A DNA stretch of 64,000 nt, from NCBI GenBank assembly GCA_000231825.2, contig JH720342.1, positions 193,635 to 257,634 on the forward strand. Reading direction: 5' to 3'. Origin of the DNA: Tetrahymena elliotti 4EA (lineage: Eukaryota; Ciliophora; Oligohymenophorea; Hymenostomatida; Tetrahymenidae). Positions 36,907-50,820 of the stretch are shown piece after piece. How positions within the stretch are numbered: position 1 is the stretch's first letter; every line of letters starts with the position of its first letter. The translations under genes were made by a program, and so were the position numbers. Below the pieces are notes generated by a model. That model was not told the origin of the DNA. It ran no database searches and saw only the letters and a program-made list of their open reading frames with translations.

Positions 36907-38388
36907 TGATTTTAATATAAATTCAATAATCAAATCCACTTAAAAATTATCTTCAAATTCTTTTCAAATGATTTTTGATAACAAAAGTTTATCCAATTAC
37001 TTTATTACTGTCAAATTTTCCTATTTTCTCTTGCTAAAATACTAACTACCCAAAGTATTATTTTTCTTTTCTAAAAACACCTTTACTTTTACTTTAAACA
37101 CCCCTTAAAATTGTTAATATAGAAATTCATACAGTAATTATATAAATTTAAAAAATATTTTTATTTTTTTAAAGTTATACTTCTTATTATTATTTATCTT
37201 TTTATTATTTGCTTAATTAAGTGTTTTGGATGCAATTCCTCTTCAAATATTTTATTTGTCTACCTAATTATTTAGCAAACTAAGCTATATTAAGAAGTAT
37301 TATTGGCTAAATTAAAATATTCAGTACAACAATTATGATTAAACTTAAAATCAATATTTTTGGATGAAAAAGGCTCAAAATAATTATAATTTGGCATTTT
37401 CAACCTTCTCTATTTCAATACGATTAAATTAAAGAGATTTAATATCAAGTAAACATAAATTTATTTACTTAAATAAATATTTCTTGCTTATTTCTCAATC
37501 AATTTAACACTTTTTTTAATAAAAAATAATAAAGAAATTTACCTCAATGTTAAAATTAATTAATTTTTTTTCAATAAAAAAACAATTAATATGTGTGATA
37601 AAAGATTAAATGAAATATCCAAAAATAATAATAAAATTTACTCATATAAATAATAATAATCAATAATGTCATGTTTAGATCTTAAAGAGATAATAATATT
37701 TTTATTTTTTATAAAATTGTTTGAAGATTTTTAATCAAATACCTAATACTTTAATTTTGAAAATACTTTATTTTAAAAATATTCATCTCATAACCCAAAA
37801 ATCTTCTCTCAAAATAAAATAAAGATTTATGAACAAATTAAAAATATTTAAAAATGTTTTATGTTAAAAATAGAAATCTCATAATCCAAAAATTATATAA
37901 GAGAGTAAGTATCTTTAAATTTTCTTTAATAAATGATAAGATTTAACATGTTTATTTGTTTATCAATTCATGTAATCTCATCTCTTTTAATAAGTAATGA
38001 TTTTTTATCAAATTAAAAATTATTTTTCAAATTTGTTATGTTAAATGTACAAATCTCTTACCCCAAAAAAAATACAAAATCAGAGTAGTTATATTTATTT
38101 CTTCATTATTATTATAAATGATAACAATTAAAACGATTATCGTTTTTATGATATTTATTGAATTGATGAAAATTCATCTCTCTTTATCTATATATATACT
38201 TATAACATTAGATTAACGAAATAAAGTAGCTGGAGTGTTTACGGACATTAGGAAATAGAAAATAGATTATTAAGTAAATAAAAATTATTGAATATCTTTA
38301 GATCAAAAAAATATCAAATCAGTCAATAATAATAATAATTAAATAAGTAAATAAGTATATAAGATAAGGCAAGTAGTATTTTATTATT
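36907..38388. other. Spacer with short imperfect repeats
   Basis: Three imperfect copies of a segment around ATCTCATAAyCCAAAAATC lie at about 37,785-37,810, 37,875-37,900 and 38,045-38,070. A near-perfect palindrome AAAACGAT-T-ATCGTTTT lies at 38,130-38,146, about 240 bp before the P4-ATPase C start. The first part may contain the 5' exon of the minus-strand gene. Confidence 0.4.
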
Positions 38389-41300
38389 ATGTAGTAACCA
38401 GGGTAAAGATATCCATCTTTTGCTGATCCAATTTAGTCTTCTAGATAGATGAATGATAATACTAGTCCATATGCATCTAATTAGTCTAATTACTAGAGCG
38501 GCAACTTTTTAAGAAATAGCTAAGTGAATAACTATAATGTGTAAATGGTCTAGCCTAATTTGCATGTCTAGAATTACCAAAGTGGGTTGAATTAACAAAA
38601 AAAGAGTTACATATAGGAGGTACACATTGATAAGGAAAGTGTCAGTGAAGATTCTAATAAAGTTAGGAAAATCAGGCTGTTTTCTTAGTACAAAGCCTAT
38701 GGAGGAAACTAAATAAAGTCTTCTAAATATTATGGAATGCCATTATTTATTTTCTAGGATATTTGGTTTTAAATGCATAAATTAGCAAATATTTATTTTC
38801 TTGTTATTGCTTGCCTTTAATGTATTCCTGCAATTTCAATATCTCAAGGGTAACCTGTTATTCTTCTTCCATTGATAGTAATTATTTGTATTCACTTTAT
38901 TTTTAAAATAATTTTTTGTATGGTTTCATATTGAATTTAGGTAGTTATTTCTGTCAGTATGATCAAGGATTATTTTGAAGATAGAAAGAGAAAAAATGCA
39001 GATAAAGAGGAAAACAACAGAAAAATTAAGGTTGTAATATCCTCTGATAGCAATGCTAAAGACTATCTTTGTCAAGACTTGGAAGTTGGTCACATTGTCA
39101 CTGTATTTAATAAAACTTTATATCTTTTTTTTAGTTGTGATTAATGATAATCAATCATAACCAGTATTTTATTTAATTGGCTCAAAAATAATATTTTTAT
39201 TTGAAATTAAGATAGAGAAAGATTAAATCATACCTGCTGATTTGTTGATTTTAGAGATTGCAGAATAGAAGAAAGAATGTTATATTGAAACTAAAAATTT
39301 AGATGGTGAAACTAACTTGAAGGTTAAAGAAATTCCTGAATCATTTCGTAGTTCTAAAAGATTTATGTTTGAATCATAAATTAATGTTGGAGTTGATTAT
39401 ATTCCTCCCAATAGAAACTTAGAAAGCTTCAATGGTTCTATTATTGTAGAAGAAAAAGGATAAAATCAGACAGATTTTATTGAAAGCAAACACTTATTGC
39501 TTAGAGGATGTACTTTGAGAACTACTAGCTGGATTAAGGGAGTTGTAGTCTATACAGGAAATGACACCAAAATCATTTTAAACTCTTGTGAAAGCGAACA
39601 AAAACTAAGTTCTCTTGAAGAAATGATGAATAAATTTATTATTGTTATTTTCTTAATCTAAATTGTAATCTGTTTTTGTTCAGGAATATTTGGTACTCTC
39701 TGGATGCAAGAAAATAAACTTAAATTGTCATATCTTTAATATTCTTAATCATCTCTTGCTCATATTGGTGGATTTGATTTTGCTGAGTGCTTCTAAATCA
39801 TGGGAACATGGACCCTAATTTTTACTAATTTCATACCAATTTCTTTAATTGTAACACTGGAAGTAGTCAAATACATTTAAGGTATTAACTTAGAATCAAA
39901 CACAGAAGACTATCCAGAATGCAAAGTTTAATCAAGTAACCTAAATGAAGAACTTGGATAAATTAAGTATGTTTTCTCAGACAAAACAGGTATGTTTGTA
40001 TGTATTTTACACACTTAAGTTAATTTCATTAAATTTGCAATTTAATAGACATTCTAAATTTAATTTCTTTTGAGCTTCTTTCTTAATAGGATTTATCATA
40101 AATTCAAGTCTTTATTCATTCATTTAAAACTGCATCATTTTTTTCATTTAAAACTACTGGATAATTAATAATATCAATTAAAAGTTTACATATATATGAT
40201 GAAATAACATTTATTAATATTTAACTTTTTAAAATTTTATGAAAGGAACTTTGACATAGAATTCGATGAAATTTAAGTGTATTAGCATTTTAGGATAAAG
40301 TTATGGAGAGGTTTAATCGGCAGAAGCTAATAGCAGAGATGAATCATTTAATTTTTTGGAAAAGACTTTGTAAAATGTTGAATGTGTTGATTTTGCTGAT
40401 AGCTACTTCACAAAATAAATGATTAAGGGTGATATTTAAGTAAGATCTTAAATTGATAAAACACTTACTTTGATGGCTTTATGCCATAACGTTGTGCCTA
40501 TTGGTCCTATTTCTTATAGTGGACCTTCTCCAGACGAAATATGCTTAGTTAGCTTTGCTCAATCTTAAGGTGTTTAGTTTTTAAAGAAAGATGATGATAG
40601 CATCTTGTTTGTGTAAAAATCAATCAATTAGTTAGGATAAAAGACCATTGAAAAATATAAATTACTTTACACTTTTGATTTTAATTCTGATAGAAAAAGA
40701 ATGTCTGTAATAGTACAAAAAGGTAAAAAGTTATATCATTATTTATTAGGATATCAATAAATAAATATTAAATATTATTAATAAAGTTGGTCCTTAAGGT
40801 TTATTGGATGAGTTCCTTTTGTTAACTAAGGGAGCAGATAATGTTATGGAAACAAGAATAATTCAAAAGAAATATGATATGAATACCCAAAAAGATTTAA
40901 TCAAATACAGCGAGTATGGTTATAGAACTTTAGTTTTAGCATAAAGATAGATAAGTAGATCGGAGTTATCTATATTTGAATAAGAATTGACCAGAGCTAA
41001 ACTTCTCCAGTAAAACAATAAATAAATAATTGATGATTTATATGACAAAATGGAGTAATAACTTGAATATTTAGCTGTAACTGGTGTTGAAGATAAACTC
41101 TAAGTAGATGTAGCTGATACTATACAAAGAATTAAAGAAGCTTTTATCAACTTTTGGGTGCTCACTGGTGATAAAGAGGAAACTGCAATCAGCATAGGAA
41201 ATGCTATTAAAGTAATATTCGTTTTAACTCATTATTTTTTTATAAAAAAAAAGACTAATTTATACGAAAAATTCATAAAAATTCTTTTAATTTGAAATAA

Positions 41301-43360
41301 ATTATTTATTCTATTCATTTTTTGTTATTTGAAACTAATAAAAAATTGTTTTTGACTTAATTTAACTAAAAAATGAAATTTTTAGGTCATTGGAGATGAA
41401 GAAACAACTGTTAAAGTTTAAATTTCAAAATTAGTAAAAGATTTAACAGCAAGAAGTTTACTTCAACATTAGAATTTAAGTCCAAGACAATTACTTTAGT
41501 AAGCAATTTAAGAAGCAACTAATTTAAAAAACAGAGCAAAGAACCCAAGTAACGAAATCACAAAAAAAGTTGCTTTAATAGTTAAAGGAGATGATTTAAT
41601 TACAATTACTAGCGATCTTCAATTAAAAGAAGATTTTGTTAAAATGGCTATTGATTGTGATACTGTTATTGCAAGCAGAGTTTCTCCTCTTTAGAAAAAA
41701 GAAATTGTAGATATGGTCAGAGAATTCCTTCCAGACGTTTCTACTCTTGCCATTGGAGATGGTGCTAATGATGTTAGTATGATTAATGCTGCTCATGTTG
41801 GTAATCATTTTATTTCATAAATAAGACATTTATTTTATTATTTCTTCAATGAATTGTTAATTAACGATTCAAACATCATGAATATGTCTTTTAAAATAAA
41901 CTCAATTTTATTTAATAAAAATTAATTTTTATTAAAAATGAGAATATAAATTTGTGAATTAGATTATGTATGAAAGGAAGGATCATTTAAAAAATTCTTT
42001 TTAAAACATAATTTTAATTAATGATAAATGAGAAAAAGATGTTTAAAAATAATGGATAACAAAAACAAAAAAGAAATTAAAAATAAATTTTTATTCCAAA
42101 TGAGAGAATTAGATGATCATCAAATGTAAATGTGATCAATTTTAATTAAAAAATGTAAAATCTATCATAAATTAAATATAAATAAATATCACGATCTTTT
42201 TTAGGTTTATTTCTTGCTAGAGAAAAATGAAAATAAAATAAGTAAACAAACAATTTAGACTTATTTTGGGTTAATTCCAACAAATATAGGGTTTATTTCA
42301 ACAAATATAGGGTTTATTCCAACAAATATAGGGTTTATTCCAACAAATATAGGGTTTATTCCAACAAATATAGGGTTTATTCCAACAAATATAGGGTTTA
42401 TTTCTTGCTAGAGAAAATGAAAATAAAACAAACAATTTAGATAATAATTGAATCGTTCAAATTATTGAATTTTGATAAATTATTTTATTTATTTAAAAAG
42501 GTATTGGTATCAGAGGAAAAGAAGGCACATAAGCTGAAAGATCAAGTAACTATGCTATACCTGAATTTAGATATTTAGGACATTTATTGTTTGACTATGG
42601 TAGAGAATGCTATAGAAAAAACAGTGAATTGGTTTTATATAATTTTTACAAGAATATGCTATTAGTTTTACCTTAATGGTGGTTTGGTTTATATAATGGA
42701 TTTTCTGGAGTTACTTTATATGACCCTTGGCTTTATTAGTTATATAATACTTGTTTCACTGCTCTCCCTATTGTTGTTTATGCTATTGAAGATAGATAAT
42801 ACAGTTTGAAGAAACTCTTAAAATACCCTCTTGATTTCTATGAATAAGGCTAAACAAACAGGCTATTTTCTTTGACCACCTTTTTGTAAAGCATATTTAA
42901 GGGTTTTGTTGATGCAGCCATTATAATGTTTGTTAGTTTCTTGTGCTTCGAAAATATAACTTAACACTCATCTGGACACAAAGAAGCTAGCCATTTACCT
43001 TTCTTCCATATGACTGGTATGATTTCTTTTGGTGCTAGTGTTCTTATTTCTAATCTGAAGATTTTAAGCTTTAGTCATTCAGTTAGCTTTTTCTAAACAA
43101 TTTGTGTATTTGGTAGTTACTTATTTTATTTACTCTGCTACTTCGCCTACTTAAAATACTTCAAATTAGCTGATATATAAAATACCCTTAAGATGCAATT
43201 ATCTAGCGTTTACTTCTACTTTATTACTTTTATCCTTATTGCAGCAACTTACTTTATTGATGTGGCCATTTATGTTTTTTCTACAAATGACTACTAACTA
43301 AAATAAATACGTAAGTAGCAAAAATAGTAAAACAAGACTAAAAAAGTACAACCAATTTGA
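38389..43360 (+). CDS. P4-type ATPase (phospholipid flippase), paralogue C
   Basis: Seven exons: 38389..38877, 38941..39102, 39212..39989, 40246..40722, 40787..41211, 41386..41800, 42501..43360; 1,201 aa. It differs more from A and B. There is a Gln/Asn/Ser/Tyr-rich N-terminal extension of about 75 residues, and the first helices are more divergent ([17 protein letters not shown]). [31 protein letters not shown] (Asp474; exon junction within this motif), [28 protein letters not shown] and [10 protein letters not shown] are all present, so it should be active. The intron inside HVG/GIRG (phase 1) is shared with A and B. Between [10 protein letters not shown] and the GDGAND loop is a longer Gln/Asn/Lys-rich insertion (about 41,390-41,580). 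Intron 6 contains a 21-bp minisatellite. Confidence 0.93.
42268..42393 (+). repeat. 21-bp minisatellite, six copies, in intron 6 of P4-ATPase C
   Basis: Unit GGGTTTATTCCAACAAATATA repeated six times without length change; the first two copies carry single substitutions. The array is flanked by a direct repeat (42,204-42,260 and 42,395-42,440) whose core is TTTCTTGCTAGAGAAAA. Confidence 0.95.
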
Positions 43361-44983
43361 ATTAAATTAAACAATTTCATTAAAAAAATAAGTTTCATTG
43401 TCATTATCAGCAGTTTTTTAGTATTTCAATTGTAGAAATAAATTATGTACTGTATGTATGTGTTTTCTTTCATCTATAGTTTTTGAAGAATAATTTTCAA
43501 ATTATGACAAATTAAATTTAATTTAACAAATGTTCTGTAAAATAATTATTTTATATTATTTAAATTTGCATAGTCAACTAAATCTTAAACATATTCTTAA
43601 ATACCTTGATTATTTTACCCATATTATCAAGCAAATTCATAAATTTAATCAACATTTTGTTAAATTTTATATTTATTTACCTTTCGAAAGTAAATAAAAG
43701 GTTTCCAAGATACCAGCCATCATGTGTTTTACAAAAACTATTGATTTTATTTACGAAACTAACAGAAAATAATTTTTTTTGAATTAAAATTGGATGTAAT
43801 TTAATTAAATTAATTTTTAATTTATTTGTTATTAAATTGTCTGTTTGGCTACAACAAACAGCCTAAAGAATTAAATCAATTTGTTTCCTATTAAAATATT
43901 ATTTTATTTATTTGAATAAGTTAAATAATTTAACCATAATTCCTAAAGTATTCAGTTCTCGCCTTAGCCAAAATTTTGGCTAAAAGTGAGAGATATTCGA
44001 GTTTCGCCACATTTTTTTTGAAAAACTAAAAAATTCTCCATACCTCACTTTCAATTCACCATTCACCACTAGGAATTAAGGCATATATTTTGGTAGACGA
44101 ATACTCTAAAATAAAAAGAATATTATTTAGTTCACTTGATTTTGACTTGAAAACTACTAAAACTATTTCTTTCAGAAAAGAATTCATCAATAATAATTAG
44201 GTTATGCATATGAAATAAGTTGAAATTTAGGTAGTTATTTAATTAGCATGTAAATAAGGGGAAATGTGAAAATTTTCAGAGGAGACAAAAGGAGACTGTT
44301 TGTTTAGATAAAAAATAATAGGAAGTTAACAATTTTCATTAATATAAAAATAACCAAAAAAATAAAAGTTAAATTTTTGAGAATGAGAATTTCTTGAATA
44401 TAAATTTTATTATTAAGTAAATTTAACATATTTAAAATCTAAATTTATTAAAGAGATTCAACAACAATAGCTTATTGATTTTTTTAATTAATCAATTTCA
44501 AAAATGTTTAGATAAATTGAAAGATATTGAATTCCAGACAGAATTTGCTATTCTATTTAATCTAGTTATTAAGCAATGAATGTATGACTTAGATAATTAA
44601 TTAATAAACTAGTTAGTTTTGTATACATATTTCGCCCATAGATAATACCAAAGAAAGAAAGTAAGATAAATTATTCATTAGAATGAATGAATAAGTAAGT
44701 ATGTGCCATTATTAGATTAGTAAATAATAAATGATATATTAAATGCTTATATTGTAGGTCTATATGCCTTTATTTTATTTGTCTCATATACTAATTAATA
44801 ATAATATTTATTTTGAGAAAGCTTTTAGTCAAGAAAGAAAGATAGATAGATAAAAGCATTAATTTTATTGTATATAATTATAAAATAAATAAACAATAAG
44901 CAAAAGAATTAACCAACAAACCAACCAATCATTAACAAGGAAAGAATTTATTTTATTTTTTGTTGTTTTTCTAAATAAATAAG
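43361..44983. other. Intergenic, contains a 20-bp perfect palindrome
   Basis: No gene seen. TTAGCCAAAATTTTGGCTAA at 43,964-43,983 is a perfect palindrome in a GC-richer patch (43,940-44,100) that also has related segments AGTATTCAGTTCTCGCC, ATATTCGAGTTTCGCC and, inverted, GAATACTC. Confidence 0.5.
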
Positions 44984-47900
44984 ATGGAGTCAGATCATAA
45001 ACTACCTAAATTAACACATTCTACTTCTATAATACTAAACTTATACAACAGCTTTCATTTTAGATTTTTAACTCATTCTTTAGCACTGCTAAGCATGGCA
45101 ATTATTGATTTAGTGTCAAGTAATAAAATAAGTGAGAGCAGTTCCAGAGATAAGGCTATTATATCTGTGTTACAGATAAGTCTATTTTTTTTAGAAATAG
45201 TTTTAGTTTTTCTCAATCAAAATGGGATATTTTCTTCAAAAAAAAGATTATTTAAAGAGTAGTATATTAGCTTGCTTAAAAACATTTTATGCATAGTAGA
45301 AGTATTGCTATAGATTGAGTATATAATGCATGACAGTATTGAAATTGAAATGATGGTTTCTTTTTTTAGGATAGTCTTAATTTTAGTGACATTTTCTTAG
45401 TGGGAAACAAGATATGCTCATCGTTATTTAAATCTTGCTATTGCCTTTACTTATTTACAGCTCAGATGTATTTCTTACACCATGGATACAATTTCTTCAA
45501 GAATTAATCTTCTAATATTGTTTTTGATTTTTTTACAATTAATAAGCAATGATACACAACAATTTAATATTGATTTTAATCAAGCCTAACTTTAGGAACT
45601 CATGATAAATAATAGGATGACTTTTAGTGAGCAGTCTTAACAAAATAATAGGTAAAATAACAGAGGTATTACTTTTGGTGGAAGTTAAGGTGGTTAATAT
45701 AGTTTTATTAACAAATAAAATAGTTCTATTTCTAAAGAAAATGCAGCTATCACTGGAAGCAGTCAAAATTAAAATGGAACTATTAATTTTGTTTAAAGCG
45801 TGATCATTTCAAAAGCTTAATCAAAAAATGCTCAAAACAACATTAACGAATAGTGTATAAATAATGTAGATAAAAATGATTAAGCAATATATTAAAATGG
45901 TTAATATTTACAAACAAATCAACAAACTTGTTCTGCAAACAATACTAGTGTCTGTTTTATTCCAAATGCGGTAGACTAATTTTCTGGAAGAAAAATATTA
46001 GAAAAATCTCACACAGCTAAATTTGGTGGCCCTCAATAGAATCTTCATCTCCACTAAAACGAAGTAGTAGACCTTGTGGTGATAGAAAACACTAGTGAAG
46101 AAAATAATGTGTAAGTGTTATTTATAATTATAAATTAACGTTTTATGATGAAATAACTTAAATATTAAATTGTTTTAGTGATTCAGTAAATCATGAGAAA
46201 ATAAGAAGTTTTGATACTACTTAGTAATGATATTTGAAAGTATTTTCTCCCAATTCATTAATTTTTTATCTATCAATTCTCATTTTTGTTTAGATAATCA
46301 AGAAAGAAAAAAAAAAACTAAAATTAGAATCAACAGAATTTCTTTAAAGCTTTTTATTTTTGTTTTTAACAAGCTTTTTATTTTTTTATATAAGAAAAAA
46401 AATATTTGAAAATAAATATAATTTTTATTTTATAATAGAAAAAATTAGTAAGTTAATGGAAATCCGAACAGCGCAAAAGGATGCAATGAATTCTGCAAAT
46501 AAAATAAGAAAAGCAATTTTTAGATTTATGCTACTTAGGAAAATAGCAAAGAAGACTACCAAGAGAGTTTAGATAGTAATAGCAATCAAAAAAAGAATAA
46601 AAATAATCAAGATTTATCAACATCAATTATGAGTCCTGATTTTCTTCTCAATAGGAAAAAGAATAAAAATGAGAAAGAGAATACTACATTAAGTTAATAT
46701 TCTAATAATAAAGTTATTGAATAAGCTTTACAATGCAATAAGAAGCTATAAGAAATAAATTTTATCAAAATACCTGTTGATGAAAATTTTGCTAATAGCA
46801 ACTTAAATATGCAATAATATTAATAATACCAATAGATCCAGGATTACTCTAAGAGACTACAAACTTCTAATAGCCCATAAAGTTAAGTATCTAATGAACT
46901 TTCTTAATCACCATACTTACAACTCAGTGTCCCCAACAATTCTCAGTTCTATCACATGTTTTTTTAAATTCTACCAGAAGGTATTCTATTACTTGGCTCA
47001 AAATAAAATAAAGTACATGTTCAAAATAGAATGTTAGAGAGACTCATGAATAGCAAAGGTGGTTTCTCAATAGAAAAATTTTTTAAATTAGAAAATAATT
47101 TAAATTTGGGAGAAACAAGTGATACATCAGGAACACTTGATATTTTACCTATGATTATGAATATGAAAACAATATTAAATGAGTCTACTTCTTAATAAAA
47201 AATATCATCTTTTCAATAACTTAATTAAAATATGATATCAAATCAGCTATAAAGCCCTGATTCTAAAATGACCCAACTATCTTAATTCTAACCTAAGGCA
47301 GGATCTGACAATGAAGAAATCACGAATACTTAAGGTAGCAATAATCAAATACCTTCTATGCCTAATGTTAGTATTTTACAATCTTAAACTTAGTAAAATT
47401 TAGAAGAACCTAAATTTAACTAGCAAACAAATTAATATAGCCCACAAAATAGTCCTCCTTAGTATTAATAGCAGTAAAACTAGATAGATGAATAAATTCT
47501 ATCAAAATCTAATTTAAAATTTACTCCTTAATTTGCAAGACCAAGTTCCAATCCAAAATAAATTACAAACAACACGAATCGTAAAGACAAGGAAAAAGAT
47601 ATAGCAGATGAATAAATTCTTCGTTAAATTGACTTGCAAAGAAATCAGTTTAATCAAGATTTATAAAAAGAGCAATCAAACTCTTTTAGCAGCAATTTAA
47701 ATTAAAGCAATCAAACTTAAAATAACATAGATGTTACTTATAGTAGGAAAAAGACTATTGGAGAATTATATAGAAGTCTTATCAAAGAAATTTAGTAAGA
47801 TATTGAAAATAATGGCTCAGCTAGTAAATATGAAGCTTTTGAGCATCAATTAAAGATGATTTGCTCTTTCCCCTACATCAAAAAAAAAAGATGCTCAAAT

Positions 47901-50820
47901 TCAAATCTTAAATCCTAATTTAATATTTCATAAATGACATACTCTAGTAATAATATGAATTAATAGTCTGTATCTAACGCAAAAAGTGACACCAGTGAAA
48001 ATGTAGATAATTGCAAGAAAATCTTTGAAGTCACTTGCATACCGTGTATAATGGAAGGTTAACCTTCTGTACTTTTTGTTGTCAAAGATGTTACTCATTT
48101 TAATTAAATTAAGCTACTCAAACATATCAATAAAAACAAATCATAAATGCTTTCCCAAGTTGCACATGAATTTAGAACACCTCTTAATTGTATTATTTCT
48201 ATGATGGAATTAGCTAGCATCACCAATCCTTAGTAATTATTTTAATAGAATTTTTAAAATATTTTATCTTTCTTATTAAAATAAATTCAATTTCAAAATT
48301 TAAAATTTAAAACTTTTCCTTTTAAAACCTTTTAATATTTTTTTATGCAAATGCATTATTTTATTCATTTTTGATATTTGTTCAGATTTAGTTGGAGGGG
48401 TTTAATTTTTTGAATGGTAAAGTTTTAGAACTTTTAGAAAATAGAAATAAATACTTAAAGGGTTATAATGAACCAAAACATATTTCTTCACCTCCTCCAT
48501 AAATTTAAAATTATTTTGAATATCTTTTGTTTCATTATGTGAATTTTATTTTAATAATAATAATTAAAGGAGTTAAATTTAGTAATACTTAAAACCTGCT
48601 TTGACAAGCGCAAAATAGCTTAATTCGATGGTGAATGATTTACTTGATCTTGCTTAAGTAAAAGCTGGTAAGTTTTCTTTAAATATGGAGAGCTTTAATT
48701 TACAAGAATTAATATCTTAAATATTGGTACTGATGAGCTTTTAATCTGATTAGAAGGGTTTATCTTTAATTTCTAATATAGATCCTCAAATTCCAAATTC
48801 AATATACAGCGATCCAAATCGTTTAAGATAGATTATAATAAACTTAGTTGGAAATGCATTAAAATTTACTAAGAAAGGTAGTATAACAATTAAAGCTTCT
48901 TCGCTTAGCACAAAACTTATAAGAATAAGTATTATTGATACTGGTATAGGAATTAAAGAAGAAGACAAGTCTAACCTCTTTTAAGCTTTTGGTAAAATTG
49001 TTGGATAAGAATAGAAATAACTAAATCCAAATGGTGTTGGATTAGGTTTGATGATATCTCATGTTTTAGCTCAAAACTTAGGTGAAGGTGATGGTTTAAA
49101 GGTGGAATCTTAGTTAGGTGTTGGATCTGAGTTTTATTTTGAAATTGTTAATAACTTATAAAAAATGACTATTGATAAATCATTCATTCTCAAATCTTAG
49201 ATTGTAAAATCTCAATATTACAAAAAATCTCAAATAAATTCAATGAAAATTGAAACATAGTAACAATAAAGCATTCAGAAATCAATAAAACCAGAAAATA
49301 ATCCAAATGAAGAAAAGAAAAAAAGTAGTCAAAATTAAAACAATTTTAAATTCGATGACATTTTGAAAACTTTTGGGAAAATAGAAAGTTAAAAAGAATT
49401 AACTGGGTAAGAAAATAGACTCAATAAACAAGAAGAAGTAAAATTAAATGAATCTTAAATTAAGAAATAGAGGAAATGTTCGATTTAATTAAACAACTCA
49501 TCTAAACTAAAGAATTAAAATGGTTGTTCAAAAAAGTCAAGCTCTTGCAATTTTTTAGCTACGAGCTTGGAAGATAACTAACCTGAATAGAATGGAAATC
49601 CCAATTTATCGGTATCTGCTTCTTTAAATTAAATCTTAAATCTAAAATAAACTAGAAACTTCATAAATACTATCCACGAAGAGGAGGGAGAATATGAAAA
49701 TGATGGTTCAGCAAACTTTTATGTTGAGGATTCTTTTAAAACTGAAGAAAAAGATAATCTTCTGAAAAAATAACATAAAAGCTCATTCAGTAATCATAAA
49801 AATCAATATCATAATAAAGATTAAATAGGGCCAAGAGTTTAACTGTTAAGGTGTCACATAATAAATGAAAGTGCAGATTATGATGGAAATGATGGTATTG
49901 GTTAATTTAGCTAATTGTATTCTAAATAGAATGTCAGTGATGTAGAAATAACAAATAATTCATCAGAAAAAATAACATTTTAATAAAATAAGAAATAATT
50001 TGATATTAGTGATCTCCTAAATTAAAATCCAAAAAGCCATGCAGTTAGCAATATTTAAAAAATCCATGAGCAATCAGAATTTGATAAATATCTTGGTAAG
50101 TAATTGACCAATATTGAAGATCTGCATGATTCATCTTCTCAATAAAAAGAAAGTTCAGATGACTAAGATGGGCAATTAAATGATTCTTTCAATAAACATG
50201 TTTCAAAAACTAAGAGTAATTCAAATGAGCATGGGTAGTAAGATTCTTAATAAAATGAAGAAACTTAAGACTAAAGTGATGATAAGAACATCATAAAAAA
50301 GAGAAAAGAAAAAAGATATAAAACTAAAATTAAAAGATCAAATTCATAAGTAGAATTTTTTGAATCATCTCATAAAAGTGTTAGCTAAAGTCTTAGTGCC
50401 TCTGTATAAGCAGAACTAGAAATATTAACAATAGATGATAATGATTTTAACAACATGGTATTAAAAATGCATATAGAGAGACTCATCAGAGCAAGAGTTC
50501 ATTGTGCAATTGATGCTCATGGGGCATTACAAAAACTACAAGACCAATACTCTAAATCTAAATCTGGATTTGACCTAATTTTCTTAGATTTATCTATGCC
50601 TGAAATTGATGGATATGAGACTTTCAAAATGATTAAAAATTTCTGTAATGAAAAGAAAATCAATTAGAATATTGTTGCTTGTACTGGATACAGTAATTTA
50701 GAAGAAAAAGATAAATGCATAGACCTTGGTATGGTTGATTACATCCTAAAACCTATAGAAATTTCAAAGCTAAAAGAAGTATTATCAATATTCCTTGACA
50801 TAAATGTATTCAACAAATGA
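44984..50820 (+). CDS. Membrane-anchored hybrid histidine kinase with receiver domain
   Basis: Exons 44984..46110, 46179..46223, 46439..48232, 48570..50820; 1,738 aa. Five or six hydrophobic segments in residues 15-200 form a membrane anchor or sensor. A long Gln/Asn/Ser-rich linker follows, then a PAS-like segment ending in [12 protein letters not shown] and [18 protein letters not shown]. The HisKA box is [20 protein letters not shown] with His967 as phospho-acceptor; splicing out 48,233-48,569 restores normal spacing to [20 protein letters not shown]. The ATPase domain has [11 protein letters not shown] (Asn1084), DTGIGI, LFQAFGK and [14 protein letters not shown]. After about 450 low-complexity residues comes a receiver domain with the acidic pair in TIDDND, Asp1662 in [13 protein letters not shown], Thr in ACTGYS and Lys in YILKPIE. 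It should autophosphorylate and pass phosphate His to Asp; a separate phosphotransfer protein is expected. Confidence 0.93.

Noticed and set aside
42268..42393. GGGTTTA-containing units as interstitial telomeric repeats
   Set aside because: The unit is 21 bp (GGGTTTATTCCAACAAATATA) and is not a run of the ciliate GGGGTT telomere repeat.
48385..48530. Open segment ([17 protein letters not shown]) as an exon of the histidine kinase
   Set aside because: No acceptor/donor pair fits the phases at both ends; joining 48,232 directly to 48,570 gives exact HisKA helix spacing.
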